From assembly GCA_023443455.1 (NCBI GenBank), contig JAEZUE010000058.1, forward strand, positions 124,001 through 188,000: DNA of 64,000 nt. Direction: 5' to 3'. Below, one piece after another: positions 19,731-28,082 of this stretch (within the stretch, counting starts at the first letter, position 1; each line of letters begins with the position of its first letter). Source of the DNA: Verrucomicrobiota bacterium. Its GTDB lineage: Bacteria; Verrucomicrobiota; Verrucomicrobiia; Opitutales; Opitutaceae. Under the pieces are notes generated by a model. That model did not search any database and was not told the origin of the DNA. It saw only the letters and a list, made by a program, of their open reading frames with translations. The position numbers and the translations under genes are program-made.

Positions 19731-19770
19731 AACACTGATTTCTGTCCCGATCGGGACAAAAATCTGTGTT
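19731..19770. repeat. 40-nt palindrome, left copy flanking PaaX-family gene
   Basis: An inverted repeat centred between 19750 and 19751 on GTCCCGATCGGGAC. The two 20-nt arms match at 18 of 20 positions. A longer, nearly perfect version of the same sequence lies downstream of the regulator gene at 20718-20765. It ends 73 bases before the regulator start codon. It could be an operator, a terminator-like element, or one end of a mobile unit. Confidence 0.8.
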
Positions 19771-19843
19771 CCTCTGTCCGCGCCGCACCTCCACGGTTCT
19801 GTGTTCTTGCCTCACCGGACGGTTTTCTCGTAGTCCTTTCTCC

Positions 19844-20593
19844 ATGGCGGGGTCGATTCGGTTTCTTCTCGCACTCGGGGCGGTCGGCGGCGAAGCGACA
19901 GGGGAACTGGCACAGGCGATCTGGAACCGGTTCTCGCGGAGCGCACGTCTGGCCGAGGCCTATCGCAGACTCCGTCTCGCCGGTCATATCGAAGTCCATG
20001 GTACCGGCCCGATCGACACACGGATCGTCCGGTTGACCGCCGACGGGCGTCGCGCCAGCACTGCCGGGATCGATCCCGTGCAACAATGGGATCGGCCCTG
20101 GGACGGCATCTGGCGCATCGTCGCGTTCGACATTCCCGAGACCGCCGCAAACCTACGGGTCCGCCTTCGCCGCAAACTCCACGCCCACCGCTTCGGTTGG
20201 TTGCAGAACAGCGTCTGGATCAGCCCGGATCCGATCGCGGAGTTCCATTCCCACGTCAACGAAACGCCGCTCTTGCCCGAGTCGCTCACGGTGCTCAAGG
20301 CCCAGCCATCCGGGGGCGAAAGCAGCGAGGCGATCGTCGCCTCCGCGTGGGATTTCGAAGCACTTGCCAAAGCGCAGAAGCATTACCTCGAAGTGCTGAA
20401 TCTACGCCCGACCCGTCTTTCGCGGGATGGGGCTTGGGCCAATTGGCTCACGACTGAACAGCGCGCGTGGGGGCGCGTGGCCAAGCTCGATCCATTTCTT
20501 CCGCGCGTCCTGCACCCGAGCACCTACCGGGGCGAAGCGATTTGGAAAGCCAGGACCGAGGCCTACGCCGCGCTCGGCAGGTCGTTCGCCTAG
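19844..20593 (+). CDS. PaaX-family transcriptional regulator-like protein
   Basis: A 249-residue protein resembling the PaaX family: an N-terminal winged-helix segment (about 1-70, SARLAEAYRRLRLAGHIEV), then the central PaaX module with a Cas2-like ferredoxin fold (WDGIWRIVAFDIPE at about 87, LQNSVWISP at about 121-129), then a C-terminal domain (about 165-249). Classical PaaX represses phenylacetate catabolism and responds to phenylacetyl-CoA, but no paa gene is present here, so the regulon is unknown. ATG 19844 places the helix-turn-helix at the N-terminus; upstream codons in frame overlap the palindrome region. The gene is alone, bracketed by two copies of a large palindrome, which may be its binding sites or the ends of a transferred cassette. 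Confidence 0.75.
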   Translation: MAGSIRFLLALGAVGGEATGELAQAIWNRFSRSARLAEAYRRLRLAGHIEVHGTGPIDTRIVRLTADGRRASTAGIDPVQQWDRPWDGIWRIVAFDIPETAANLRVRLRRKLHAHRFGWLQNSVWISPDPIAEFHSHVNETPLLPESLTVLKAQPSGGESSEAIVASAWDFEALAKAQKHYLEVLNLRPTRLSRDGAWANWLTTEQRAWGRVAKLDPFLPRVLHPSTYRGEAIWKARTEAYAALGRSFA

Positions 20594-20717
20594 TCCGTCG
20601 CCGTCTCAAGTCGGCGGTAGCCGAAAGCGGCCGCACTCCGCCGAGGCGCCAGCAAAGCCGTCAAAAGGCCGCGAAGCCCATCTCACCGCGCGACTCGCGT
20701 GCGCAGGCGGACATCAC

Positions 20718-20765
20718 CAGGAACACAGATTTTTGTCCCGATCGGGACAAGAATCTGTGTTCCTG
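20718..20765. repeat. 48-nt near-perfect palindrome, right copy flanking PaaX-family gene
   Basis: A 24+24 nt inverted repeat with no spacer, centred between 20741 and 20742 on GTCCCGATCGGGAC, with one mismatched pair in 24. The outer arms read CAGGAACACAGAT and its complement. It shares its core with the left copy at 19731-19770 and lies 125 bases after the regulator stop codon. A palindrome this long could form a cruciform or an RNA hairpin. Confidence 0.85.
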
Positions 20766-21130
20766 ATGGGTGCTGCGGTTTCGTTGTTTCGAGACGGGGT
20801 TGCGAGCCGAGTGTGCCATTTGGCTGATGGGATCGGGCGGATTTCGTCCTGGCGGGGCGAGACCGTAGCGAGGGGAAGCGTCGAAAGGCCACCGCGCCGA
20901 CAGGGCCACTCCCCGCGATCCACGACTTGGCCTGCAGCATCGACGCCCTTCGCGGGTGGAGGCGAGTCTGGTTCCCATGCCGCTGGGAATCACGAAGCTG
21001 GTTTGTTGGGCGCGGGAACTGTTATCGGGCCCGCATTCTCCGACCGTCAAACGACCGATCGCTGGCCAACTTCGCGCCATCGCCCAAAGTCGCGCGCATC
21101 TATCCCCGCGTATCCCCTCCGCGTCTTCCG
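20766..21130. other. Upstream region of GH3 gene
   Basis: About 365 bases before the GH3 start. The GH3 frame stays open to 20927, but the signal peptide begins at 21131. The last roughly 30 bases are pyrimidine-rich with a 7-nt rhythm (units such as TATCCCC, CCCTCCG) and no Shine-Dalgarno motif. No gene is seen. Confidence 0.45.
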
Positions 21131-23614
21131 ATGAAGCCCATCCGCCTCGCCCTCCTCGCCGCCCTGCCCTGTTCCACCGCCGCGTTGTTCGGCGCGCCGC
21201 CGCCGTCGTCGCATTTCGTGCGCCCGGATTCAGCCGCGCCCCTGATCTACCACGACGGCTGGATCGACCTGAACAAGAACGGCACCCTCGACCCGTACGA
21301 GAACCCGGCGCTGGCCGTCGCCGCCCGTATCGACGATCTGGTCGCGCGCATGACGCTCGAGGAGAAGACCGCGCAGATGACCACGCTCTACGGCTTCCCC
21401 CGCGTGTTGAAGGACGAGCTGCCGACCGACGCCTGGAAGACCGCCTTCTGGAAGGACGGCATCGGCAACATCGACGAGCACATGAACGGCAACGAGGGCT
21501 GGAAACGCGACTTCGCCGATCCCGTCCATGATCTGCCGTGGTCGCTGCACACCCGTGCGATCAACGAGGTGCAGCGCTGGTTCGTCGAGCAGACGCGCCT
21601 CGGCATCCCGGTCGACTTCACCAACGAGGGCATCCGCGGACTGCTCCACTCCGGGGCCACCAGCTTCCCCTCGCAGCTCGCCGTCGGGGCCACCTTCGAC
21701 ACCGAGCTCGTCGCCGAGATCGGCCGCATCACCGGCCGCGAGGCGCGCGTGCTCGGCTACACCAACGTCTACTCGCCCATCCTCGACCTCGCCCGCGACC
21801 CGCGCTGGGGCCGCACCTCCGAAACCTACGGCGAGGACCCGTTCCTGGTCGGCGAATACGGTGTCGCCCAGACCCGCGCGCTGCAGGACCAACACGTCGT
21901 CTCCACCCTCAAGCATTTTGCGATCTACAGCATCCCCAAGGGCGGCCGCGACGGCTACGCCCGCACCGACCCGCAGACGACCTGGCGCGAGGTGCAGACG
22001 ATCTACCTGCCACCGTTTCGCCGGGCCATCGCCGAGGCCGGCGCGCTCGGCGTCATGTCCTCATACAACGACTACGACGGCATCCCCGTGCAGGGCAGCA
22101 GCCTCTTCCTCACCGACATCCTGCGGCGGGACTGGGGTTTCCAGGGCTACGTCGTCTCCGACAGCGCCGCGGTCGAGTTCATCCACGACAAGCACCGCGT
22201 CGCCGGCACGCCGGCCGAGGCCATCGCCCAGTCGGTCGAGGCCGGGCTGAACGTCCGCACCAACTTCACCCCGCCCGAAGCCTACGGCGAACCGTTGCGC
22301 CAGCTCGTGCGCGACGGGCGCCTGCCGATGGCGACCATCGACGAACGCGTGCGCGATGTGCTGCGGGTGAAGTACTGGATAGGCCTCTTCGACGCGCCCT
22401 ACCGCAATCCGGCCGACGCCGACAAGGCCTTCGCCGATCCCGCCAGCCAGATCGCCAGCATGCGCGCCGCGCGCGGGTCGATCGTGCTGCTAAAGAACGA
22501 GAACAACGCCCTCCCCCTCGACCGCGCCGCGCTGAAGAAGGTGCTCGTCACCGGCCCGCTCGCCGACGATGCCCGCGGCTGGTGGTCGCGCTACGGTCCG
22601 CAGCGGCTCGACTACGTCACCCCGCTCGCCGGCCTGCGCGCCAAGCTCGGCCCGGCCATCGAGGTCGAGTACGTGAAAGGCTGCGACGTGACCGATGCCA
22701 ACTTTCCCGAGAGCGACATCTACAAGGAGCCGCTCACCGCCGCCGACCAGGCGCGCATCGACGAGGCCGTGGCCGCCTCGGCCGACGTCGACGTGATCAT
22801 TGCCGTGCTCGGCGAGACCGAGGAGATCAGCCAGGAGTCGGCCAGCCGCATCAGCCTCGACCTGCCCGGCCACCAAGAGGTGCTGCTCCGCGCCCTGCAC
22901 GCGACCGGCAAGCGGCTCGTGCTCGTGCTCAGCAACGGCCGCCCGCTCAGCGTGAACTGGGCGAACAAACACGTTTCCGCGATCGTCGAGATGTGGTTCC
23001 CCGGCGAGCCCGGCGGCACCGCGTTGGCGGATGTGCTCGTGGGCGACTACAACCCGTCGGGCCGCCTGCCGATCACGTTCCCCAAAAGCGTGGGCCAGAT
23101 TCCGTTCAACTTCCCCGCCCATCCCGGTTCGCAGGATCGCGACTTCGCGCAGGTCGAGGGCGCGTTGTATCCGTTCGGTCACGGCCTGAGCTACACGACC
23201 TTCGGCTACGCGAACCTCTCCGTGTCACCCGAGAAGCAGAACCTGCCGTCGGCCACGGTCACGATCTCCGCCGACATCACCAACACCGGCTCACGCGCCG
23301 GCGAGGAGGTCGTGCAGCTCTACCTGCGCGACGACTACAGCTCGGTCACCACCTTCGAGAAGGTACTGCGCGGCTTCACCCGCGTCGCGCTCGCCCCCGG
23401 CCAGACCAGGCGCGTGACCTTCACCCTCACAGCGAAGGACCTCGAACTCTACGGGAGGGAGAGCAAGTGGGTCGTCGAGCCGGGCCGTTTCACGGCGATG
23501 CTCGGCCGTTCGTCGGAGGACATCCGCCTGCACCGCGAGTTCTGGATCGCCGCGCCGGATGGATCGTTGCCCGAGGAAACGCCGCTCGACAACAGCAAGC
23601 TCGACCCGCGGTGA
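21131..23614 (+). CDS. Exported glycoside hydrolase family 3 (beta-glucosidase/xylosidase-like)
   Basis: A retaining exo-glycosidase of 827 residues with a signal peptide (about 1-21). Near the N-terminus, DLNKNGTLDPYE (46-57) looks like an EF-hand-type calcium loop. The GH3 N-terminal barrel contains KHF (261-263) and the nucleophile aspartate D344 in GYVVSDSAAV. The GH3 C-terminal sandwich follows (about 470-700), then a fibronectin-III-like domain (ITNTGSRAGEEVVQLYLRD onward) to the end, as in BglX-type enzymes. It likely acts in the periplasm on beta-linked oligosaccharides from plant polymers; substrate specificity cannot be read from sequence. I chose ATG 21131 because it begins the signal peptide. 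Palindromic GTAG repeats follow the stop. Confidence 0.92.
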   Translation: MKPIRLALLAALPCSTAALFGAPPPSSHFVRPDSAAPLIYHDGWIDLNKNGTLDPYENPALAVAARIDDLVARMTLEEKTAQMTTLYGFPRVLKDELPTDAWKTAFWKDGIGNIDEHMNGNEGWKRDFADPVHDLPWSLHTRAINEVQRWFVEQTRLGIPVDFTNEGIRGLLHSGATSFPSQLAVGATFDTELVAEIGRITGREARVLGYTNVYSPILDLARDPRWGRTSETYGEDPFLVGEYGVAQTRALQDQHVVSTLKHFAIYSIPKGGRDGYARTDPQTTWREVQTIYLPPFRRAIAEAGALGVMSSYNDYDGIPVQGSSLFLTDILRRDWGFQGYVVSDSAAVEFIHDKHRVAGTPAEAIAQSVEAGLNVRTNFTPPEAYGEPLRQLVRDGRLPMATIDERVRDVLRVKYWIGLFDAPYRNPADADKAFADPASQIASMRAARGSIVLLKNENNALPLDRAALKKVLVTGPLADDARGWWSRYGPQRLDYVTPLAGLRAKLGPAIEVEYVKGCDVTDANFPESDIYKEPLTAADQARIDEAVAASADVDVIIAVLGETEEISQESASRISLDLPGHQEVLLRALHATGKRLVLVLSNGRPLSVNWANKHVSAIVEMWFPGEPGGTALADVLVGDYNPSGRLPITFPKSVGQIPFNFPAHPGSQDRDFAQVEGALYPFGHGLSYTTFGYANLSVSPEKQNLPSATVTISADITNTGSRAGEEVVQLYLRDDYSSVTTFEKVLRGFTRVALAPGQTRRVTFTLTAKDLELYGRESKWVVEPGRFTAMLGRSSEDIRLHREFWIAAPDGSLPEETPLDNSKLDPR

Positions 23615-23623
23615 GGATCGAGC

Positions 23624-23848
23624 CCTAGCGAAACGCGCCAAGCGTTTCGACCCACCCGTGGCGCTGCCCGTGAGGGCAGCGATCCCCCGCATCCCGTCGA
23701 AGGCCTTGGCGGCCTTCGCTACAATCGGGCATCACCAGCCGGCGCCCTTTCGTAGCGAAACTCGCCAAGAGTTTCGGTATCCGTAGCGCTGCTCGCCAAG
23801 GGCAGCGATCCCCCGCATCAGGCCGAAGGCCTTGGCGGCCTTCGCTAC
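23624..23848. repeat. Cluster of six GTAG/GTGG palindromes (REP-like)
   Basis: Six hairpins of about 26 nt in alternating orientation: 23624-23650, 23659-23685, 23697-23722, 23752-23777, 23782-23809 and 23822-23848. On one strand each reads GTAGCG or GTGGCG plus stem, loop GCCAA (or a variant), complementary stem. Stems differ between copies (GAAACGC, GAAACTC, GAAGGCC, GCTGCTC) but remain complementary. The elements resemble those around the RAYT transposase at 32085 and are probably mobilised by such an enzyme. Confidence 0.85.
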
Positions 23849-23966
23849 CTGCACGCTCCCGTGGCGCCATACAGCGCCGGGCCGATACGATATTTCCCCA
23901 GCATCGGCCCGCCAGTATTGCGCACCGCACCGGCGCCCGTCTTGATCCCCGCAGCGCTCTCGTCCC

Positions 23967-26021
23967 ATGAAGACATTCCGGTGTGGATACCCTCTCGTCG
24001 TCGCAGCCTGCCTGGCCGGATCCAGTCTCCTGATTTCCGGGTGCACCAAGCCCCCGCCTCCGCCGATACCCACCGCCACGTCCGACGAGACCGCCGTGCG
24101 CCGCACGCTCGCCGCCGTCGTCCGCATCGAGGCGATCCGCAGCCGCCCCCATCAGGGCCGCATGACCAAGGCGCACGTCGGCGGCAGCGGCGCGATCATC
24201 TCCGCCGCCGGACACGTGCTCACCAACTACCATGTCGCCGACGACGCCGACTACTACCGCTGCCACCTCATCGACGGCACCGTGCTCGACGCCACTTGTG
24301 TCGGTCTGGATGCGCTCACCGACCTCGCCGTGCTGCAGCTCGACCTCTCCGGCCGGCCGGCCGACGCCGCCCCGCTGCCGACCGCGGCCTTCGCCGACTC
24401 CGACACCCTCCGGACAGGGGACACGGTGTGGGCGCTCGGTAGTCCGGCCTCCTTGGCGCAATCGATCACCCGGGGAGTGGTCTCGAACGAGAAGCTCGTG
24501 CTCCCGGCCGAAAACCGCGTCGTGCTCGACGGCGAGAACGTGGGGCTCGTCGTGCGCTGGGTCCTACACGACGCCAACATTTTCCCCGGCAACAGCGGCG
24601 GGCCGCTCGTCGACCGCACCGGACGCATCGTCGGCATCAACGAGATCGGGATCGCGCGCCTCGGTGGCGCCATCCCCGGCAACCTCGCCCGCCGCATCGC
24701 CGACGAATTGATTCCGCGCGGCTCCGTCAGCCGTGGCTGGTCCGGTATCCTCGTGCAGCCCCGTTTCGAGTCGGAGCGAGGCGCGACCGGCCTCATCGTT
24801 GCCGGGATCGAATCCGGTTCTCCCGCATCGGACTCCGGGCTGCAGGCCGGGGACGTGCTGCTCCGGTGCAACGGCCGCACGATCCAGGGCGCCGACGAGG
24901 TCGCGATCGTCGACTTCACCGCGGCCGAGATGGACAGCGCGCCCGGCACCACCTTCGTGCTCGATTACCGCCGCGGCTCCGTGGACGGCAGCGTTTCCAT
25001 CGTGTTGGCCGAACGCGAACCGGCGCTGCTCCGCAACCGCGAGCAACGCACCTGGGGCGCGGTGTTCCGCGATCTCTCCCGCGAACTGGCCCGTCGGCTC
25101 CGGCTTCCCGATACGGCTGGCGCCTGGCTCGAGAGTGTGCGCCCGGGCGGCCCGGTGGGCCAGGCCGAGCCGGAACTCAAACCCGGCGATGTCGTCGTCG
25201 CGATCGACGGCCTGCCCGTGCGCTCCGTCGAGGAACTCGCCGGCCGGACGGCCACGATCCTGGGCGATCCGGAGAAGGGGCGCGACGTGCTCGTCTCCTT
25301 CCGGCGCGAGGGCGCACTGCTCGACTCCGTCGTCGACCTCCGCATCACCGACACCCACCAGCCGACCCCGCAGGCGCGTCGTGCATGGGTCGGCACCGAG
25401 GTCCAACCGCTCACCCGCAAACTCGCCACGCGCCTCGGCATCGAGGCCGAATCGGGTGTGCGCATCACCCAGGTCCATGCCGGGACCCGCGCCGCCGAGG
25501 CCGGGCTGAAGGTCGGCGACGTCATCCTCAAGATCGAGGACGAGAAGGTGACGGCCAAACGAGCCGAGGACCTCGACACCTTCGCCCGCCAGATCCGGCG
25601 CTACCCCGTGGGCAACGAAGTGGCGCTGCAGGTTTGGCGCGACGGCACCACGCTCGCACTTCCGATCACGCTCGAACGGCAACCCGTACCGGCCGCGGAG
25701 GTCGAGCGCTTCGTCGACGACCTGCTCGAACTCACCGTGCGCGAGCTCGCCTTCGAGGACCGCAACCGCCTCCAACTGCCGCCCACCCAGCCGGGGCTGA
25801 TCGTGCAGAACCTGATCAGTGCGGGTTGGGCCGCCCTCGCCGGCCTGCAGAACGACGACATCCTCCTCGAGATCGACGGTCGGCCGCTGGCCACTCCGGG
25901 CGACTACCGGACGGCGCGCGACGCCGTGCTCGGCAACGGAACCTCGCACCTGCGCCTCAAGGTGGAACGCAGCGCCCGCACCTTCTTCGTCGAACTCGAC
26001 CTCAACCCTCTCAAATCATGA
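23967..26021 (+). CDS. HtrA/DegP-like trypsin-fold lipoprotein with four PDZ domains
   Basis: A 684-residue predicted periplasmic serine protease anchored as a lipoprotein (lipobox LISG-C26). The trypsin-like domain carries the full triad: H89 in LTNYHVAD, D119 in LTDLAVL and S210 in GNSGGPL. Four PDZ-like modules follow, each with a GDV/GDI carboxylate-loop strand: LQAGDVLLRCNGR (about 292), LKPGDVVVAIDGL (about 407), LKVGDVILKIEDE (about 513) and LQNDDILLEIDGR (about 630). Most DegP proteins have two PDZ domains, so four is unusual. It probably cleaves or chaperones envelope proteins. Its stop overlaps the start of the next gene (ATGA), a non-catalytic relative, suggesting the two products work together. 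Confidence 0.85.
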   Translation: MKTFRCGYPLVVAACLAGSSLLISGCTKPPPPPIPTATSDETAVRRTLAAVVRIEAIRSRPHQGRMTKAHVGGSGAIISAAGHVLTNYHVADDADYYRCHLIDGTVLDATCVGLDALTDLAVLQLDLSGRPADAAPLPTAAFADSDTLRTGDTVWALGSPASLAQSITRGVVSNEKLVLPAENRVVLDGENVGLVVRWVLHDANIFPGNSGGPLVDRTGRIVGINEIGIARLGGAIPGNLARRIADELIPRGSVSRGWSGILVQPRFESERGATGLIVAGIESGSPASDSGLQAGDVLLRCNGRTIQGADEVAIVDFTAAEMDSAPGTTFVLDYRRGSVDGSVSIVLAEREPALLRNREQRTWGAVFRDLSRELARRLRLPDTAGAWLESVRPGGPVGQAEPELKPGDVVVAIDGLPVRSVEELAGRTATILGDPEKGRDVLVSFRREGALLDSVVDLRITDTHQPTPQARRAWVGTEVQPLTRKLATRLGIEAESGVRITQVHAGTRAAEAGLKVGDVILKIEDEKVTAKRAEDLDTFARQIRRYPVGNEVALQVWRDGTTLALPITLERQPVPAAEVERFVDDLLELTVRELAFEDRNRLQLPPTQPGLIVQNLISAGWAALAGLQNDDILLEIDGRPLATPGDYRTARDAVLGNGTSHLRLKVERSARTFFVELDLNPLKS

Positions 26022-26746
26022 ACCACCATCGCCTCTCCCTCCTCGCCCTCGCCGTCGCCGGGGCCTTCGTCTGTTCGCCGCTCCGTGCCATCCCGCCGGC
26101 CGAGGCGGAGGCCGGCCGCGCCATCGTCCAGAAGCACGCCGACACCGTGGTGGAGGTCGAGCTCGTGGGCAGCGTCGAGATCACCGTCGGGGACAAGGTC
26201 CAGCCACCGCGGGAGTTCAAACGGGCGGTGAACGCCACCGTGATCTCCCCGCGAGGCCTCGCCGTGTTCTCGCTGCGCTCCATCACCCCGCCCGCCACGA
26301 TGCCCAACATCAAAGTGGGGAAACCCGAATACAAAGAGGTGAAGATCCGCCTGGCCGACGACACCGAGATCCCCGCCAAACTGGTGCTGATGGACGAGGA
26401 CCTCGACCTCGCCTTCGTCGCGCCCGAGCCGGCGGTGCCGGACCGGGAATTCGCATACGCCGATCTCGACCATCCCGCCAAGGCCGAACTGCTCGGCACC
26501 TACTACGATCTCGCCCGCGCCGGAAAGCACCTCCAGCGCACGCCCGCGATCCGTTCGGTCTATTCGATCGGCGTCGTCGAGAAGCCGCGACAGCTCGTCC
26601 TCCTGAGCGACTATTCGGTGGGCTGCCCGGTGTTCGACGCCGAAGGCCGCCTGCTCGGCGTCTCGGTGCGGCACATGGCCGACGGTCGCGACACCGGCAT
26701 GATCCTGCTGCCGGCCGCCTCGATCGCGGAGATTGCTCCGCGGTAA
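26018..26746 (+). CDS. Exported trypsin-fold protein lacking the catalytic triad
   Basis: A 242-residue protein with a signal peptide (about 1-24, SLLALAVAGAFVCSPLRA). The fold pattern follows HtrA proteases (AVNATVISPRGLAVFSLRSI; LVLMDEDLDLAFVAPE; VFDAEGRLLGVSVRHM). However, the histidine position reads VFSLRSI instead of LTNxHV, and the serine motif GNSGGP is replaced by VGCPVF. I infer a pseudoprotease. Translation is coupled to the four-PDZ protease upstream (ATGA overlap), so it may be a regulatory or scaffolding partner. Length is short because there is no PDZ domain. A REP-like cluster lies directly downstream. Confidence 0.7.
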   Translation: MNHHRLSLLALAVAGAFVCSPLRAIPPAEAEAGRAIVQKHADTVVEVELVGSVEITVGDKVQPPREFKRAVNATVISPRGLAVFSLRSITPPATMPNIKVGKPEYKEVKIRLADDTEIPAKLVLMDEDLDLAFVAPEPAVPDREFAYADLDHPAKAELLGTYYDLARAGKHLQRTPAIRSVYSIGVVEKPRQLVLLSDYSVGCPVFDAEGRLLGVSVRHMADGRDTGMILLPAASIAEIAPR

Positions 26747-26767
26747 CAAGCTGTCCGGGTGTTCCCT

Positions 26768-26933
26768 GTAGCGGCGGCCGCCGAAGGCCTGGGCGGCCTT
26801 CGCTACGACGCAGGCAGCACGAGCCGGCGCCCTTTCCGTAGCGAAACTCGCCAAGAGTTTCGGCATCCGTGGCGCTGCTCACCAAGAGCAGCGATCCCCC
26901 GCCGCAGGCCGAAGGCCTGGGCGGCCTTCGCCA
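26768..26933. repeat. Cluster of four GTAG/GTGG palindromes (REP-like)
   Basis: Four hairpins of the same family as at 23624-23848: about 26779-26805, 26838-26863, 26869-26895 and 26908-26933. Orientations alternate. Stems are GAAGGCC, GAAACTC, GCTGCTC and GAAGGCC with CTGGGC or GCCAA/ACCAA loops. The cluster sits between a plus-strand stop and a minus-strand stop. Confidence 0.8.
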
Positions 26934-27003
26934 CGATCGGCGCGCCTTGGGCGGACATCGTTACCCGCAAGCGGAACCGCCGTTGCCACAGGCCCACATC
27001 ACA

Positions 27004-27888
27004 TTACCCGCGGGAGCGAGGGCGCACGGCGCAGTCGGTCGCCTTCACGATTTGCGGAGCGTCCGAGTCGTCGAACTGGTCGACGAGACTACGCCGCCAG
27101 CGCGAGGGCGTGAACTCGCACAGCGAACGATGCTCGCGGCAGAGGTGGCTGGCGCTCGCGTAACCGGTGGCGGCGGCGATCGCCTCGAGCGTGAGCACCG
27201 TGCCCGCCATGAGTTCATGGGCACGCTCGACCCGTACCCGCTGAAACGCCTCCTTCGGGCTGATCTGGTGCACCCGGAGAAACAACCGCCGCAGATGGCT
27301 CGGGCTGACATGGACGGCATCCGCGACCTGCTCGACAGTGGGGCGCTCCGACAGGTGCCCCCCGTACCATTCGATCGCCTGCTCGATCTTCAAAGCCGCG
27401 AGATCGGTCAACGCCGGTCCGGCCGGCTCGGTCACGGTTTGCTCGAGCAGCATCAGCGTGAGCGTCATCAGATGTCGCTGCACGTGCAGATGACTAAGCC
27501 GGGTGGGCTGATGGAAATGGGGGCGCAGCGCCTCGCCCATCGCGTGCAACTGCGCAGCCTCGTCGACGGACAAAGGGCGCTGGAGCCAACCGCACTGCTT
27601 GCGAACCAGGTCCGCCAACTGTTCGGGAATCGTGCTGAAATGAAGCACGAGGCGGGTGAACTCGGCGCCGCCGAAATTGGCCCAGCCGTGCGAGCAATCG
27701 GGGGCGAAGACCCAGAGCGAGAGCGGCTGCGGGCCCCACGGTTGCGCATCGTCGAAACGCAAGCCCGCGCGGCCTTTCAACACCGCGTAGAACTCCCAAT
27801 TCGTACGGGTGTGGCACGGCATCTTCTGTTTCCAGCGAACGGGGCCGATGGCAAAATGGCGCAACATGGATCTGACCGACGCCACCAT
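27004..27888 (-). CDS. AraC-family transcriptional regulator
   Basis: A 294-residue regulator with an N-terminal cupin-like sensing domain (FAIGPVRWKQKMPCHTRTNW, then YAVLKGRAGLRFDD) and a C-terminal AraC double helix-turn-helix. The first helix-turn-helix is VEQVADAVHVSPSHLRRLF and the second includes LEAIAAATGYASASHLCREH. I chose ATG 27888 because it is preceded by GGAGG with good spacing (ATGGAGGATCT then ATG), a rare clear Shine-Dalgarno site in this window; longer in-frame starts have none. The gene lies downstream of and parallel to a TonB-dependent receptor gene, which it may control. The effector is probably a sugar or siderophore, not identifiable from sequence. Confidence 0.85.
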   Translation of the reverse strand: MVASVRSMLRHFAIGPVRWKQKMPCHTRTNWEFYAVLKGRAGLRFDDAQPWGPQPLSLWVFAPDCSHGWANFGGAEFTRLVLHFSTIPEQLADLVRKQCGWLQRPLSVDEAAQLHAMGEALRPHFHQPTRLSHLHVQRHLMTLTLMLLEQTVTEPAGPALTDLAALKIEQAIEWYGGHLSERPTVEQVADAVHVSPSHLRRLFLRVHQISPKEAFQRVRVERAHELMAGTVLTLEAIAAATGYASASHLCREHRSLCEFTPSRWRRSLVDQFDDSDAPQIVKATDCAVRPRSRG

Positions 27889-28026
27889 AGATCCTCCATT
27901 CACCCGGGGCACAACCGGCCCGACTTCGAACAGTCCGGATTCGCCGAAGTCCCCGGCCGCGTCGCGGCGGGTCAGCGGACTCCTCTCCGCGGCGGCAAAA
28001 CGCGCCGAACGCTGCACCGCATACCA

Positions 28027-28058
28027 ACAAAAGCGGCCGGCGCCCCCGCGCCGGCCGC
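28027..28058 (-). terminator. Intrinsic terminator of the TonB-receptor gene
   Basis: On the minus strand a perfect 10-bp GC stem (GCGGCCGGCG and its complement, loop of six) is followed by TTTTGT. It lies 25 bases after the stop of the receptor gene and before the AraC gene, so it would separate the two transcripts. Confidence 0.7.
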
Positions 28059-28082
28059 AACCTAACCCGATGAGCCGGTGGC

